A DNA stretch of 64,000 bases from Topomyia yanbarensis. Taxonomy: Eukaryota > Arthropoda > Insecta > Diptera > Culicidae. This document shows positions 1 through 11,229 of the stretch, in pieces (position 1 is the first letter of the stretch; every line of letters begins with the position of its first letter). The notes below the pieces were generated by a model. The model was not told where the DNA came from. It saw nothing but the letters and a program-made list of their open reading frames with translations, and searched no databases. Made by a program: the position numbers and the translations under genes. The stretch covers positions 82,458,370 to 82,522,369 of the forward strand of contig NC_080671.1 of the NCBI RefSeq assembly GCF_030247195.1, given 5' to 3'.

Positions 1-231
1 GAAACGTTCGTTTGATTCACTGCACTGTTAACAAGCAGAACGATTGATTAAGTACTGGTATCGACCCTATATTAATTGCATGATCCCCAGCTCGAGAGAG
101 CGCTCAATGAAATTATTCTATGATAGTTGCTATTTTGCTTTTTATGTAATGGATTTCCAGTAAGACGAAAAAAGCCATTAACTCAGTAGAAGCAGAAACA
201 CCAAAACGCGGATGTATCTTTTGAAAGGTAC
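1..231. other. unassigned AT-rich sequence
   Basis: I see no gene, RNA or clear repeat boundary here. It abuts the retrotransposon scrap at 232-325 and may be an unrecognised part of the same decayed copy. Confidence 0.4.
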
Positions 232-325
232 CAAAGGGAATTCTTTGGGTCCCGGATTGAAAGACGATTTAAGCCGAGAAGACGCGCTGGTAACCATTGT
301 TTCATCGATATTGACGAGGCACTCT
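232..325 (-). pseudogene. scrap of jockey-type reverse transcriptase
   Basis: The reverse complement encodes about 30 residues including SSRLKSSFNPGPK. This aligns with SSRLKSSFNPGPDGF in the larger decayed retrotransposon at 44.3-49 kb, where the segment precedes the RT fingers. It is a small remnant of the same family with no open frame beyond this stretch. The identification rests on the in-window match and on the typical N-P-G-P-D-G motif of non-LTR RTs. Confidence 0.7.
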
Positions 326-489
326 TAAGATTAAAAAAAAACATCGGAAGGTACAATTGGGAGATTCGACTGTATTAAGTTTTGTTTGTCTCACATTCCG
401 ATCGAGGATATGCAGTTATAGTTATGGTCGGTCGTAACTGCGATCTGGAGCATAGTGAAAATCGAAGACTGAATAAATAGAAATATATT

Positions 490-608
490 AGGCTTACAGT
501 ATAAAAACCAGGACAAATCAAGCATTTTCCTCGACTTCCCAGGACACCAGGACAGTCAATGCAAAACCAGGACATGTCCTGGGAAACCAGGACGTATGGT
601 CACCCTAG
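490..608. repeat. terminal fragment of a CCAGGAC-repeat MITE
   Basis: CCAGGAC or its complement occurs about five times in roughly 90 bp, followed by GTATGGTCACCCTAG. That resembles one end of a widespread insect MITE type ending TAGGGTGACCATA. I could not find the opposite end, so this is a truncated copy. The open frame on the minus strand here is a by-product of the repeat. Confidence 0.4.
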
Positions 609-1140
609 TAAATGTGGTAGTAGAATCATCATCTGTCATTTTCTTATCATTTGTAATCTAAAGTGTGAAAATGGCACAATTTCATATTCGTACACTTTTG
701 AAAAGCCATTTAATTTGTAATTTAAGACCTGTTATTTCTTTATTTTTTTTGCTTTACTTTGAAAAATAGATTTTATGACCAGAGAAAAGTGTTCATTGGC
801 ATAGTTTCCTCAACACTAGTTTAAGAAATTCCCTCAAATTAACGTAATGGTTATAAAAAGTAAATTAACTGCCATTATGGGACGGAAACTAATTATTACT
901 CACCAAAATGAAGCTAAATCACTTCATAAAATCTTTGAAATTGTTCAAAGGTTGCGTCCAACTATTTAACATGTTGTTAAAAACTTTGATGTGGCGAAAT
1001 GCAGAACAGATATTGCAAAAAACTTGAGCTGTAAAAAAATTGCGATGAGGGATAAACGATTTTTAATTAGAAAAATTTGGGAAAATCGAGTAATTAATGT
1101 TATATACATGGTAAATAAATTGAATCATAGCATTTAAGTA
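609..1140. other. unassigned AT-rich sequence
   Basis: I see no supportable gene or RNA. The stretch between the two repeat elements is AT-rich, with no frame of useful length. Confidence 0.4.
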
Positions 1141-1630
1141 TACACACTAAGCCAGCCAAAAGTTGTTCGGTAATTTCTTTTGACGACTACCACAGTAAAG
1201 TGATATTTTTACGGAGCTTTCAGCAAATTATTTAAAAAATTGCGGTAAAGTTTTCATTTTTTAACGATTTTCTGTAATTTTTCGAATAATTTGCTGAAAC
1301 CCGCAATATTTTTCACTGAATTTATCAGCACTTCTGTTTTTTTCGGTACAAAAACATTATCCAGTAAAAAACTGACTGATTGTTCGGCAAAATTGTACCA
1401 ACATTACCGAACCTCGTCAAAAACTTACAAAACAGGTACAGCAAATCAGTTGTCAAATCGCCATTTTCAGAGGAAACTACTGACTGATCAGTATTTTTTG
1501 ACGTTTGGATAGAACGGATTACGGGGAGTTCGGTAACCGAATTGTTTTACTGAATTGATTACCGAACGGTTTGCTGTTCAAAAACCCAGTAAAATTTTAC
1601 TGTACCCAGTAATTTAAATTAAGTGTGTAA
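1141..1630. mobile_element. MITE-like element with TACACACT ends
   Basis: The segment begins TACACACTAA and ends TTAAGTGTGTA, a short inverted repeat about 490 bp apart. The interior has many short CAGTAAAA/TTACTG motifs in both orientations, including CAGTAAAATTTTACTG near the right end. A similar right end (TTAAGTGTGTA) occurs near 35,640. It has no coding capacity; the 73-codon frame inside is not convincing. The boundaries are inferred from the short terminal match only. Confidence 0.4.
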
Positions 1631-2865
1631 GTCTGCTCTGGTACGGCTCGTAATGTATGGAGAACTGACAATTACAATGCCTGTGTTCTGAGCAAGAAGC
1701 TGTTCATCAATGAGAAGAACAAAGAATTGATTTTTATACACTAAACAACTTTATTGGAATATTGGAAAGATGTTAAACTTTGTCTCCGAGTCCAAATTCA
1801 ACATGTTTGACTCAAATGGCTGTTGTTTTGGGTGGAGAAAATCGAACTCAGACCTGGACGTTATAGTCTTATAACAGCAGGTAAGCGCAGGGACAGTGGA
1901 ATTATTGTATGGAGTATTATATGTCCACTAGAAGTGCTAGAAATTTGGTCTTCATTGATGGAATGATGGATCAGAATGTGCATTTTAATATGAATATCTT
2001 AAAATAAATTTTAAAGCAAAGCTTCCGTAAAATGGTACTTTTACTAAAAAATGGTGGACATTGGAAATTCGATCAGGAGAAAAAACTATAGCATAAGGCG
2101 TGCATAAAACGTTCAGAGTAAATTTATTATTGTTTAAATGCTATGGATTCTCCACTGCAGACCCCGTTTATTAACTGATTAGAAAAATAAATGGGAGTAT
2201 TTGGATAAAAAGTTAAAAACTATCCGGATTATAATAAGAATGATCTTAGAAACTACTATTTAGAAGAATGGAATAAAATTTAAGTTGAATGCACACAAAA
2301 ACTAGTTGTTAGCATTCCAATAGATTGAAAACTGTAATTACAAACAAAAGGTACCACATTGAATATTTATTATAGAAATTTCAATTGATTTTTGAAGAAA
2401 TATGTGTACTGTACGAATATGAGATTGCGTGTATATTTGACTATCTTTAGAATTATGATTTTTGTGAAAAAATTAGCATTTGTAGTACAAAGATAATTAT
2501 TGTATCTTCCTTATGCTGTCTAGTAAACAATTTCTACATAAATAAAATGTCTCGTGAACTCATTTTTTACTTGTAAAATGCATATAAGCATTCCGCACAG
2601 CGGTGTACGAAAATGAGATTGTGCCACTGTATCAAGAACAACAGGATTCAACGAAAAGCGATTACCTTAACTGTCTCGAAATAGTTGTCGAAATAGATGT
2701 GATAATGCCTAGGTAATTTAAGATTTCGTAATATAAGTATCATTCATCGTGTATAAACTTTTAGTATTGTTATGGGCCATCAAACGACACCTATGAATTG
2801 ATTTCTTTCTCCATGAGCGATTGAATAAGATACCGACTTTTATGAGCAAAAAAATGTTCAAAGCA
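1631..2865. other. unassigned AT-rich sequence
   Basis: I find no gene, RNA or repeat boundary. The sequence is AT-rich with frequent stops in all frames. Confidence 0.4.
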
Positions 2866-3790
2866 GGAAAAAAATATACAAAACCAATAAGTCAAGGAAC
2901 GGGTTTGGGCAGCCACCCGACCCGCTAAAACAACTACTCTTGTATGATACCTGATTTCTCCCCGGCACTCCCTTACGACATTACTTCGGGGAGAGGTTTT
3001 ATAATGTCCACAAACCACATTCCAATCCAGCTACTTAGAAGTTCTTTCAGTAGGGTTACAGCACCCCTCCTCGATACACTACTAGTTTTCGACCATCCGC
3101 ACAAAGTGGTAAATTCTTTATGGCAGTGGGAGTGCTCGTCCCCTACGAGGACATTCTGAGCGGAAAACTTCAGATTGTCTAATACAAATTTACTGAACTC
3201 CTCGGTTCTCTTGTACCATGTAGCACCACTTCCTCGTTGAGCTTCCGACTTGTTCGCGAACTACTCGATCTAGTTCCCGACGGTTGACCTAGCCTACTCC
3301 GACGGAGAATCCCCCGGAGAAAGAAGTTCTCCCGAAACCGAGCCAACCAACCAGGTGCGGAGGTTAGTTCGGCGATTCCAGTAGAGCATGAGAGTTTCCC
3401 GGCGAAAGAAGTTCTTCCGATACCGATTCTTCTTTGCTTTCAGCGCTTGAGCCCTTTGGATCCCTGTCCAATGTCATTTTGCATCGCAACTTCTTTAAGC
3501 CCTTTGATTCACCTTCTCGTGCTATTTAGCACCACTTTCTCGATGAGCCATTCAGCTCCCGACTTGTTCGCGAACTACTCGGTGTAGTACCCGACGATGG
3601 ACCCAGCCTACTCCGACGGAGCATTCCCCAGCGAAAAAAGTTCTCCCGATTCCGATTCCTCTTTGATTTCTTATATTTCTATCGGGCCAACCGGTAGAGT
3701 ACCATCCGGCGATTTAGGATGGAGCGTGGCATCTGGTTCGCTAGCACCTACTACGGCGGAAAGTTCCCCGGCGGAGAGTTCCCCGGCGGT
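2866..3790 (-). repeat. 3' region of decayed R1-clade retrotransposon
   Basis: This GC-richer block lies directly downstream, on the minus strand, of the R1-type ORF2 relic. It contains two diverged copies of a roughly 100-bp segment (about 3,240-3,350 and 3,545-3,660), both with CGACTTGTTCGCGAACTACTCG and GCCTACTCCGACGGAG. Similar composition and position are usual for the C-terminal tail and 3' UTR of mosquito R1-like elements. The lower boundary near 2,866 is a guess based on the drop in GC. Confidence 0.5.
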
Positions 3791-5585
3791 GATTGCTCTC
3801 TAGAAGCTGTTGCTCGCCGTTCATCATGCCATTTCCGCTGTAAGGCCACCTTGATCTGTATCACCACTCTGTTGATCTCTTTTCGCGTGTCTACGTCGCT
3901 TGTCATTTTATAGACGGCATTATCCGGGTTGATGTCCGGTCATCCCATTACAAGCATCTCCATGCGTGTCGTTTCGAACCTCGGACATTCGAAGACCACA
4001 TGCTCCGGTGTCTCCTCGATGTTCTCACACTTTTGGTACAATAGTGACGTTGCGTACCCGAGCCGATGAAGATCCTTCTTGAAGCAGCCGTGGCCCGACA
4101 GCTGTGTCAGGTGGAAGTTCAATTTTCCGGGCTTTCTATTCTTTCTCTGGAAGTAGCTCTTCGGGATCTGGATAGTCGGGAATCCTCATTCTATGCAGCA
4201 TAGCGGTAATTGTCTCCCAGCTAGCGCTGTTAAATGCATTCTGCACATCTATCTTGACCACAGCGCAGTATCGATTTCCGTTTCGCTTCCTTTAAGATGC
4301 CTTTTCTGCATTCTAAATCGCATCCACTGTCGATGCTCCTTTGCGGAATTCGAACTGCATCTTGGACAGACCGCGATCGACCTCTGTACATTTCGTCAAC
4401 CTGTTATGGATGTTTTTTTTTCTCAGAAGTTTGCCGAGTGTATGCAGCAAACATGTAAGACCTCCCTGGCTTTGACAGCAACACCACATTTACTTTCCAC
4501 ATTTCGAAGAAGTTTCCTTCGTTTAGACACTCTTGCAGCACCTATCTGAACATTCGGACCGGGGGCTTTCTTTGATTTTGGTCGCTTTGATGCTTCTGCG
4601 AACTCATCGTTTGACACTTGCCGATCGTTCGTGTTTTCTCCTACTTCTTCCCCGTACGGTGTCGGTGACCAGGTAGTGAGATTGTGCTTCTGGAAAAGAC
4701 CCTTAAATATTATTTTTAGCTTACCTGGGCACATTTCGGCTGGCGTCGACGGTCCCTTCATTTTCGCCTTCACGACTCGGTAGGCATCGACCCCTAGCTT
4801 CCCAAAACGCAGCCTTGTGCTCTTCTCTATCTGGCTCCAATATTGCTCTTTGAGCCCGCCTTCTGGCTCTGAGGCAAGCAACGCGTAGCGTACTAAGCGT
4901 CTCGTTCCACCAGTAAGCTGGACGCCGTCTATTATGGCGTCACAAGTCGTCACAATCCTTCTGGTTTGATCAGACGTATCCACGTTCTTAGTCCCGCCGC
5001 CCAGCCGAAATGCCTCAACGAAGAGGTCCGTGCTGCAGTAGGGTTCCGTTGGCCAATACGGTAGCGAATCTTGTGGTGGTCGCTATGTGTATACTTCTCG
5101 CATACTCTTCAATCTATGTTCGCCGTCAGTGCATGGCGTCAGAACGTAACGTCGATGACAGACTCCCTCTCGGGTCTCCGAAAGGTACTCCTTCATTGCA
5201 CAATCTTACGTCTAACTTCGCTAGAGTTTCCTGCAGGATATACTATTGTTACTCTTCTGCCCCACAGCTCAGGTGTTGAAGTCACCATCAATGACAACCA
5301 GCTTTCGGCCGACCAACTGCTCAGTTAATTGCTTCATCATTCAGCTGAATTGCTCCATTGTCCACCTCGAAGGAGCGTAACAGCTGCACATGAAGATACC
5401 GTTGATGTTTGCGATCACGAAGCTTTCGTATGAGCGTTCTACCACTTCTTGAATGAGGAAGCTGCCCAGAACTTAAATCGCAGCCGTTTCCATTCTATCC
5501 GCCATCCAGTAGCCGTTTTCAGGGAAGTATTAATACGACTCGGCAATCAATGCTAAGCCACACATAGTTTCTGTCGTAGACTGTC
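3790..5585 (-). pseudogene. decayed R1-clade retrotransposon ORF2
   Basis: The minus strand shows pieces of an endonuclease-RT polyprotein in the right order, with frame changes. The endonuclease has LALIAESY, CSCYAP and VVIDGDFNT at about 5,560-5,240. The linker and RT start end in KKAPGPN (4,983-4,560). The fingers/palm show MQFEFRKGASTVDAI and DVQNAFNSASW (about 4,370-4,210). The C-terminal zinc region has LSGHGCFKKDLHRLGYA and HVVFECPRF (4,122-3,960), followed by a tail to about 3,800. The rest of the palm, including the catalytic YADD box, is missing: the sequence jumps from the first palm motif to the C-terminal cysteines, consistent with an internal deletion. In-frame stops and frameshifts are frequent, so the copy is dead. 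R1-clade assignment comes from the GDFN and 'AFNSASW' style motifs and the C-terminal GHGCF...HVVFECPRF. Confidence 0.85.
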
Positions 5586-5879
5586 ATAACAGTTGCTGTG
5601 CGGTGTCACAGTGATTCAGATTTATCGGGGTTATCGCCATCACCATTGGCCTGCAGTCACCCTCTTCTAGGCAGGGCATTTGAAGCCACCTGTCTGATGG
5701 TCGTTTACATTCACTGGAATGCAAAGCAAGCACTTCATGAAATTCAAAAAAGAGTTAATGAAATATACAATTTTTTGCATTATGTTAAGAATTTTACGTG
5801 ATCATTTCACTGAATTCAGAATATTCTTCATGTATTCATTAACTAGGAGAAAGTGAAATCTTCCATATCACTAGAGTTC

Positions 5880-6445
5880 CCGGATCGCGTGTATTATCGC
5901 GAAGGGCTCGAACGTTTGTACGTTAACGTGTTCGATCGCGTGTAGAATTGTAGGTCGCGTGTGCTTATTTGTATGTAACTTCGCGTGTATAAATTCTATT
6001 TTATGATCGTGTGTTCTTTTGCATTTTCGTGTGTGATCTTGGATGATCGCGCGCAGACCGTGAATCTGATACTTAATTTTCGGTGTACGGTTCAGATGCT
6101 AGAAGAAAGCGAATTCTTCCTTATCACTAGAGTTACCGGTCATGTCGTCATGGAACGTGTTGTCTAGTGGATATGAGCGTTATTTTTTGATTGGTCCAAC
6201 TGAATGTATGGACCTAAGTTGCTAGGGCGGAGAGTAAAGATTTCGGGACGTGACCGATACATTATCGCGTGAACACGGGTGTTAGTGGGTTCGCGTTTGA
6301 CTTCTTAAGTACGGAAGTGTCTGCTTATTACCGGGATGTTAGAAAATTTGCACGATCGCGGGCGTAGGTGTGCGTTCATGATCGCGAAGGGCTTAAGCGT
6401 CCGTATGTTATCGTGTTTGTCTCATGTGCTCGCGTTCTTAACAAC
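5880..6445 (+). repeat. promoter-like monomer array, upstream part
   Basis: Two block types alternate. Block A (about 5,880-6,010 and 6,348-6,445) is rich in ATCGCG/TCGCGTG and contains ATCGCGAAGG. Block B (about 6,078-6,320) contains CGGTGTACGGTTCAGAT and GTGTTGTCTAGTGGATATGA. A TATA-like TATAAATTC sits at the end of the first block A. The ATCGCGAAGG anchors are at 5,896 and 6,381. The same blocks recur downstream of the ORF at 7,518-8,245. I read them as 5'-UTR-type monomers of a retroelement, but a local satellite is also possible. Confidence 0.65.
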
Positions 6446-6471
6446 CGGAAAAGGAGTTCACCCGTCTCGAC

Positions 6472-6490
6472 TTTGACCTATAAATCAGTG
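6472..6490 (+). promoter_or_regulatory. candidate core promoter (TATA box) of PHD ORF
   Basis: CTATAAATCAGT lies about 130 bp upstream of the ATG at 6,612, immediately after the last upstream monomer. The spacing would allow a start site near 6,510 with a leader of about 100 nt. No transcript evidence is available. Confidence 0.4.
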
Positions 6491-6611
6491 CCAATTGCTA
6501 TTTTTGTAATTCGACCTGCGTGCAGCTGCTAAAACACCAAATTGTTTGCACTGAATAACGAAGCTCGTGCTGCCATTGTTTCGTTGTTGCTAATCGTCGG
6601 TGGCTAACAAA

Positions 6612-7355
6612 ATGAAATGTAAAAAGTGCTGTTTGTCAATCGAACTAAACACTGGTCTCATCGTGGTGTGTGAAGGAAGATGTGCTGATCACTTTCATGC
6701 AGCATGTGTTGGTCTCGAGGAAGTGCAAATTAACTCGTTCTCGAACAATGTAATTTGGCTCTGTGATGACTGTGCGTGTGTCTTTTACAAAATTCGGGAT
6801 ACGATGGGTTCAGCAGAGAAACCGCAAGTCAATGTTGAAGCAGAAATTACGGCGATGAAACGGCAGATAAGTGATATCTTGAACACGGTGTCAATGCTTG
6901 TTCCTGGTGATGATGCTGGAAAGAGCCACTCGACACCTGTTTCAACGTCTATAGTCCATAATAAAATGAGTGCAAGCATCAGCCAAATCGATGTAACTGC
7001 ACCTACCGTGCCACCCCTGTCATTACCGCCTAACAGGTCCGCGACAAACAGTGACATGAAATTTGCACTTTTCTTATCGAATGTTGACTGCAGTGTTTCG
7101 AAAAATGAAATATCGCTGTTGGTCTCCAATTCTCTCGGCATCAATAGTGTCGATGAGATAGAAACGAGCAAATTAGTGCCAAGATGGAAAAACTGCAGTA
7201 CGCTGGATTATGCATCGTTTAAAGTAGTTTTGTCTGACAGGTGGAAATCAAAAGCTTTGCAACCGTCATCGTGGCCTCGTGGTGGATTGAAATTTCGAGA
7301 ATTTGTGCATCGTGATACCTGGAAACCAGAGATTTTTAGAAAAACTTGTACCTGA
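6612..7355 (+). CDS. PHD-finger ORF1 protein of a non-LTR retroelement
   Basis: The frame of 247 codons opens at ATG 6,612; an in-frame GTG at 6,600 is not needed. The N-terminus is a PHD-type zinc finger at about residues 2-56, seen as CKKC, CEGRC, HFHAAC and CDDC. A Ser/Thr/Pro-rich linker follows. The C-terminal domain (about residues 145-240) contains LSNVDCSVS, DYASFKVVLSDRWK and SSWPRGGLKFREFV, typical of the nucleic-acid-binding ORF1 domain of insect non-LTR elements. There are no CCHC knuckles and no endonuclease or RT follows: the stop at 7,353 is trailed by AATAAA at 7,361. It may be an ORF1-only derivative, and its PHD plus WPRGG layout could match the jockey-type family at 44-49 kb. 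Function presumably is RNA binding in an RNP. The frame is intact; activity is unknown. Confidence 0.75.
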   Translation: MKCKKCCLSIELNTGLIVVCEGRCADHFHAACVGLEEVQINSFSNNVIWLCDDCACVFYKIRDTMGSAEKPQVNVEAEITAMKRQISDILNTVSMLVPGDDAGKSHSTPVSTSIVHNKMSASISQIDVTAPTVPPLSLPPNRSATNSDMKFALFLSNVDCSVSKNEISLLVSNSLGINSVDEIETSKLVPRWKNCSTLDYASFKVVLSDRWKSKALQPSSWPRGGLKFREFVHRDTWKPEIFRKTCT

Positions 7356-7360
7356 GCAGT

Positions 7361-7366
7361 AATAAA
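7361..7366 (+). terminator. poly(A) signal after PHD ORF
   Basis: AATAAA starts six bases after the stop codon of the PHD-finger ORF and would end a compact transcript of about 0.9 kb. Confidence 0.4.
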
Positions 7367-7517
7367 ATGTTTATGTTATGGTGTGTTTCGTTATAATTGT
7401 TAATTTGCCGTTTTACTATGAATTATATTGTTATAATATCGATTATTTTTGTTGGTGATCAAACTGGTATATGTATGATAACTATTTTAAGTAAAATTTT
7501 CAATAAGATCCCGTACA

Positions 7518-8245
7518 GTTTTCGGTGTACGGTTCAGATTCTGACAGAGAGTGAGGTACCCCATATCGATAGAGCTTCCGGTCATGTCGTCATGTGTTGT
7601 CTAGTGGATATGAGTGCTTTTTTTATTGGTCCAATTGAAGGCATGAACTTAGACTTCTGGTACCGAAAATAGAGAATTCCAGAAGTGACTGATTCATGAA
7701 CACGCAAATGCGGGAGTTTGTGGGTTCACGCTTGAGACCGCGTTTAAAAAAATTTAACTGCTAAGATGTTCACCTTATCATCGGGATGTTTTCATGCTTA
7801 CTAGATCGCGGGAGTAGGTTTCGTGGATAATCGCGAAGCACTCAAACATTTGTATGATAACGTGTTTGACGCATGTATGTGACTTCCTGGGTATAAATTC
7901 AATTTTTTGTCGCAATGGGACGTGTTGTTTAGTGGACATGAGCGCCCTTTTTATGTTTGGTCCACCTGAAAGCATTGGACCTATGCTACTAGGGCGAGGA
8001 TAGGGACTTCTTGACGTAACCGTTTCATTATCACGCGAACACGGGTGTTTGTAGGTTCACTCCTGAGACTACGTTTATGAATTTATAATTGTTAAAACGC
8101 TCACTTAGTCACCGGGTGTATCCTGTTCCCGAGATCGCAGGCGTAAGTGTGCATGAATGATCGCGAAGGACTCGAGCGTTTGTATATTAACGTGTTCGTC
8201 GCGTGTGGTAGCGTGCATGTAACTTCTCGCGCATAAATTATTTTT
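7518..8245 (+). repeat. promoter-like monomer array, downstream part
   Basis: The blocks seen upstream of the PHD ORF return in the same orientation: B (7,518-7,750), A (7,790-7,910), B (7,915-8,095), A (8,130-8,245). GTGTTGT(C/T)TAGTGGA anchors at 7,594 and 7,922 give a period of 328 bp; ATCGCGAAG anchors at 7,830 and 8,160 give 330 bp. TATA-like sequences occur at about 7,890 (GTATAAATTC) and 8,230 (GCATAAATTA). Finding monomers on both sides of an ORF suggests a head-to-tail arrangement of elements or insertion of the ORF unit into an existing array. Confidence 0.65.
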
Positions 8246-9774
8246 ATACACATGAGTAGTGGAAAATCAAACTACCAGAAGAACAACAAAAGCAGACTAA
8301 TGAAGTAGAATAAAAGAATACATGTAACATGCAATCAAACTCTTTGAAATCGTCTAAATGCCAGCAAATTATACTTATTTTCCATTATCGACAATTTTGT
8401 TAAAAAAAATTTCATGCTATGCTGACCGGAAATGGATGATTCATGAGCTTTGGTAAATTAGTCGTACATTAGTTTATCCATTCCGATCTTCCCGAATGAA
8501 TCGAATTGAATGTACGAATTCAACTCCGGTAAAAAGTGACCAACGAGTTCTAGGAAAGATTATCCACCATTCTATCATATACGTCAGTTCTGCATCAGAT
8601 GCTCAAGTACTCAGACGAACACATACACAGGTAGACTTACGACTAGCACATAAATATTGTGATCTAGTACTAAAAACTACAATCATTAGAACACAACAAG
8701 GCTTCTATTTTTTCTTCTTTTTTTAATTAGCCTGTGCACGATGACCGCAAATCGACACACAATGACCCCCACTGTGAGCCGTTTCCACAAACACTGTCAT
8801 TAAACTGTTGAACAATGTTTGCATATACAGTAGACAGAAAATATATGGCAATATATGGCGACCCGCCAGCGTGCACAGGCTCGGTCTCCTCGATGCACCA
8901 CAGGACGCGTAATGCAACCATCTTAAAGCAGATGAGTGTCAGAGGTTTTGTACTTTACCGAAGCACAAATATGCTTAATGATTGTTGCAATACCATCAAA
9001 GCCGTTAACCTAGGGGAGAGAGGAAGACTACTTACGACTGTAGATATTATGAACCGGAGTTACATTACTCCCCGTATCAAATTCGATAGATAGCTCAGAA
9101 ATAAAATATGATTGCGTGAATATGATTCATGAAAATCGTAACTAAGACCCTTAAATCATGAATATGAATCACATTACTCTATCAGAAAAATCCGATGGTA
9201 AACCAATGAATAAAATATAATAATATAAATAAAATAATAAAATATCAATATAAAATACCGTGAAGAGAAATTACGAAGATCGCTACTAAGCTTCTGAAAT
9301 CGATTCTTTTCGATGAGACAGACAACCAAACATTCGAGTGTAACTTCCTGTAAGTTTTTTCGGAAATACAAATAGTTTCAAAATTTCAGGAACTTGGTCA
9401 CGATTTTCGATTTTTGGTTCAGTTAAAGAAGTCGTGATTTTTTTTATGGATTTAAGAGCAGATGTTTTTCGCGCAAACACCAGCAGTAACGTCATGATAT
9501 CCCTATATAATTTATAATTCTTCAACGAAAAGTACGTAAAAATGGTATCCGTCGCAGTAAACTTTCCTAGCGCGCATAAGAAAGCGGCAATATGTTTTTG
9601 ATAAAAAATAATAATTGATAATTGTATATTTTCAAGATTTAAAAAAAAACTTCGCTTGAAAACTTCGTGGAATTATGAAGAGTAGATAAATCTATGAATA
9701 TCAATTTGAAGCTATGTATATTCCATTAGTATTGTTGTGCAATATACGCCGAAGAGCATTTAGCAATGACTGTA
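8246..9774. other. unassigned sequence, partly very AT-rich
   Basis: No gene was recognised. A moderately GC-rich patch at about 8,720-9,090 has overlapping short frames on both strands, none matching a family I know. 9,190-9,260 is a simple TAAAATA-type AT stretch. Confidence 0.35.
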
Positions 9775-9776
9775 TA

Positions 9777-11227
9777 CTAGAGTGGCTCGCAGTTGTATGG
9801 GAAAACTTCAAAATGATTTAAACTAGCGGGCACAGCACTTTTTGAGTGACTTTTGTGGTCTCAAATGCCTGTGCAAAATTTGGTAGCGATTGGTTGCTTC
9901 CCGGGTTTGCGCATTGCGTTCAAAGTTTGTATGGGATTTTATATGGCGAAATTAATTATTTTGCATTTATGTTAATAAAGATCGCTATTCCACTGAATAT
10001 GAAAAACCAGCTTTATAAAACTATAGTTCAAACCTTGGTTAACAACTTTGTCGAAGACAGTAACTAGCTACGAGTTTTCAAAAAATAGTTATAACGATTT
10101 TAAAACTTATGGTAAAATACAAATGCAGAAATTGATTACTTTTTCCAACACTGTCGGTGCACCACCGACATCGACATTAAAAACTTAAATAAATGAGAAT
10201 ATATTCAACGCAGAGACTTGGTACCTTTGAATGAAATGTTCAGAATGAATTGCTGAATATTCGTAGTCAGAATTTCTGACTCAGAAAATGAAAAAAATGC
10301 TTGAGACAAAAACTAACTCAGGTCTGGAAATCGCGTTGGGTTCTAACCTGAAGTATATTTCTGGTTCGCCAACATCACCTCTGTTTTGCGTGAACTCAAT
10401 TTCATCAAAAAACGCTTGTTTGAAATAACTATCATGGTTTCGTTCCTAGATTCTCAAACGAAAACGTCAATAGAAACAATTCGGAGACTTCAAGGAATCT
10501 AAGGATATGCATTTTAAAAAATTCTGACTCTGAACGGCTACGAAATAGGGTTTTAAGATATGTAAAACTTATAAACCGCTGTACTATTTTAAATGAGATA
10601 ACAGTAGACCCCTTAAATAGTAGCACTCAAACACGTAAGATTAATTTTTAATTCGGCGGTTTAAACCTGCGTTCAAGATGTGCTCCTTATGTTATACTAA
10701 ACTATCTAAACAGGGAATTGGGGAGTACACAAGCCACACCCCTTCCTGTTTTCATTTTCTGACTACGTCTATGTTATTCAGCAATTCATTCTGAACATTT
10801 CATTCAAAGGTACCAAGTCTCCGCGATGAATATATTCCCATTTATTCAAGTTTTAAGTATCGGTGTCGTGGTGTACTGACAGTGTTGGAAGAACTAATTA
10901 ATTTCTGCATTTGGATTGAGCCATAAGTTTTAAAATCGTTATAACTATTTTATGAAAACTCGTAGCTAGTTACCGTCTTCGACAATGTTGTTAACCAAGG
11001 TTTGAATTGTCGTTTTATTAAGCTGGTTTTTCATATTGAGTGAAATAGCGATCTTTATTAACGTAATTGCACAATAATTGATTTCCCCATATAAAATCTC
11101 ATACAAACTTTGAACGCAATGCGCAAACCCGGGATGCAACCAGCAAACTTTGCACAGACATTTGGGACCACAAAGGGAACTCAAAAAGTGCTGTGCTGAA
11201 AAATGTCATTTTCGAGCCACTCTACTG
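9777..11227. mobile_element. fold-back element with TA-flanked ends
   Basis: The ends are inverted: left CTAGAGTGGCTCG, right CGAGCCACTCTACTG, each bordered by TA (9,775-9,776 and 11,228-11,229). The inverted arms run about 9,777-10,275 and 10,755-11,227 and remain alignable throughout, for example GTAACTAGCTACGAGTTTTC... matched by the complement near 10,965. The middle is about 480 bp. The arm frames (73 and 72 codons, convergent) are mirror copies of each other and are not genes. A CAGT-type end with a TA target points to a Tc1/mariner-mobilised non-autonomous element. No transposase is present. Confidence 0.7.
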
Positions 11228-11229
11228 TA

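Noticed and set aside
9846..11184. Convergent 73- and 72-codon frames as paralogous peptides
   Set aside because: They are the inverted arms of the fold-back element.
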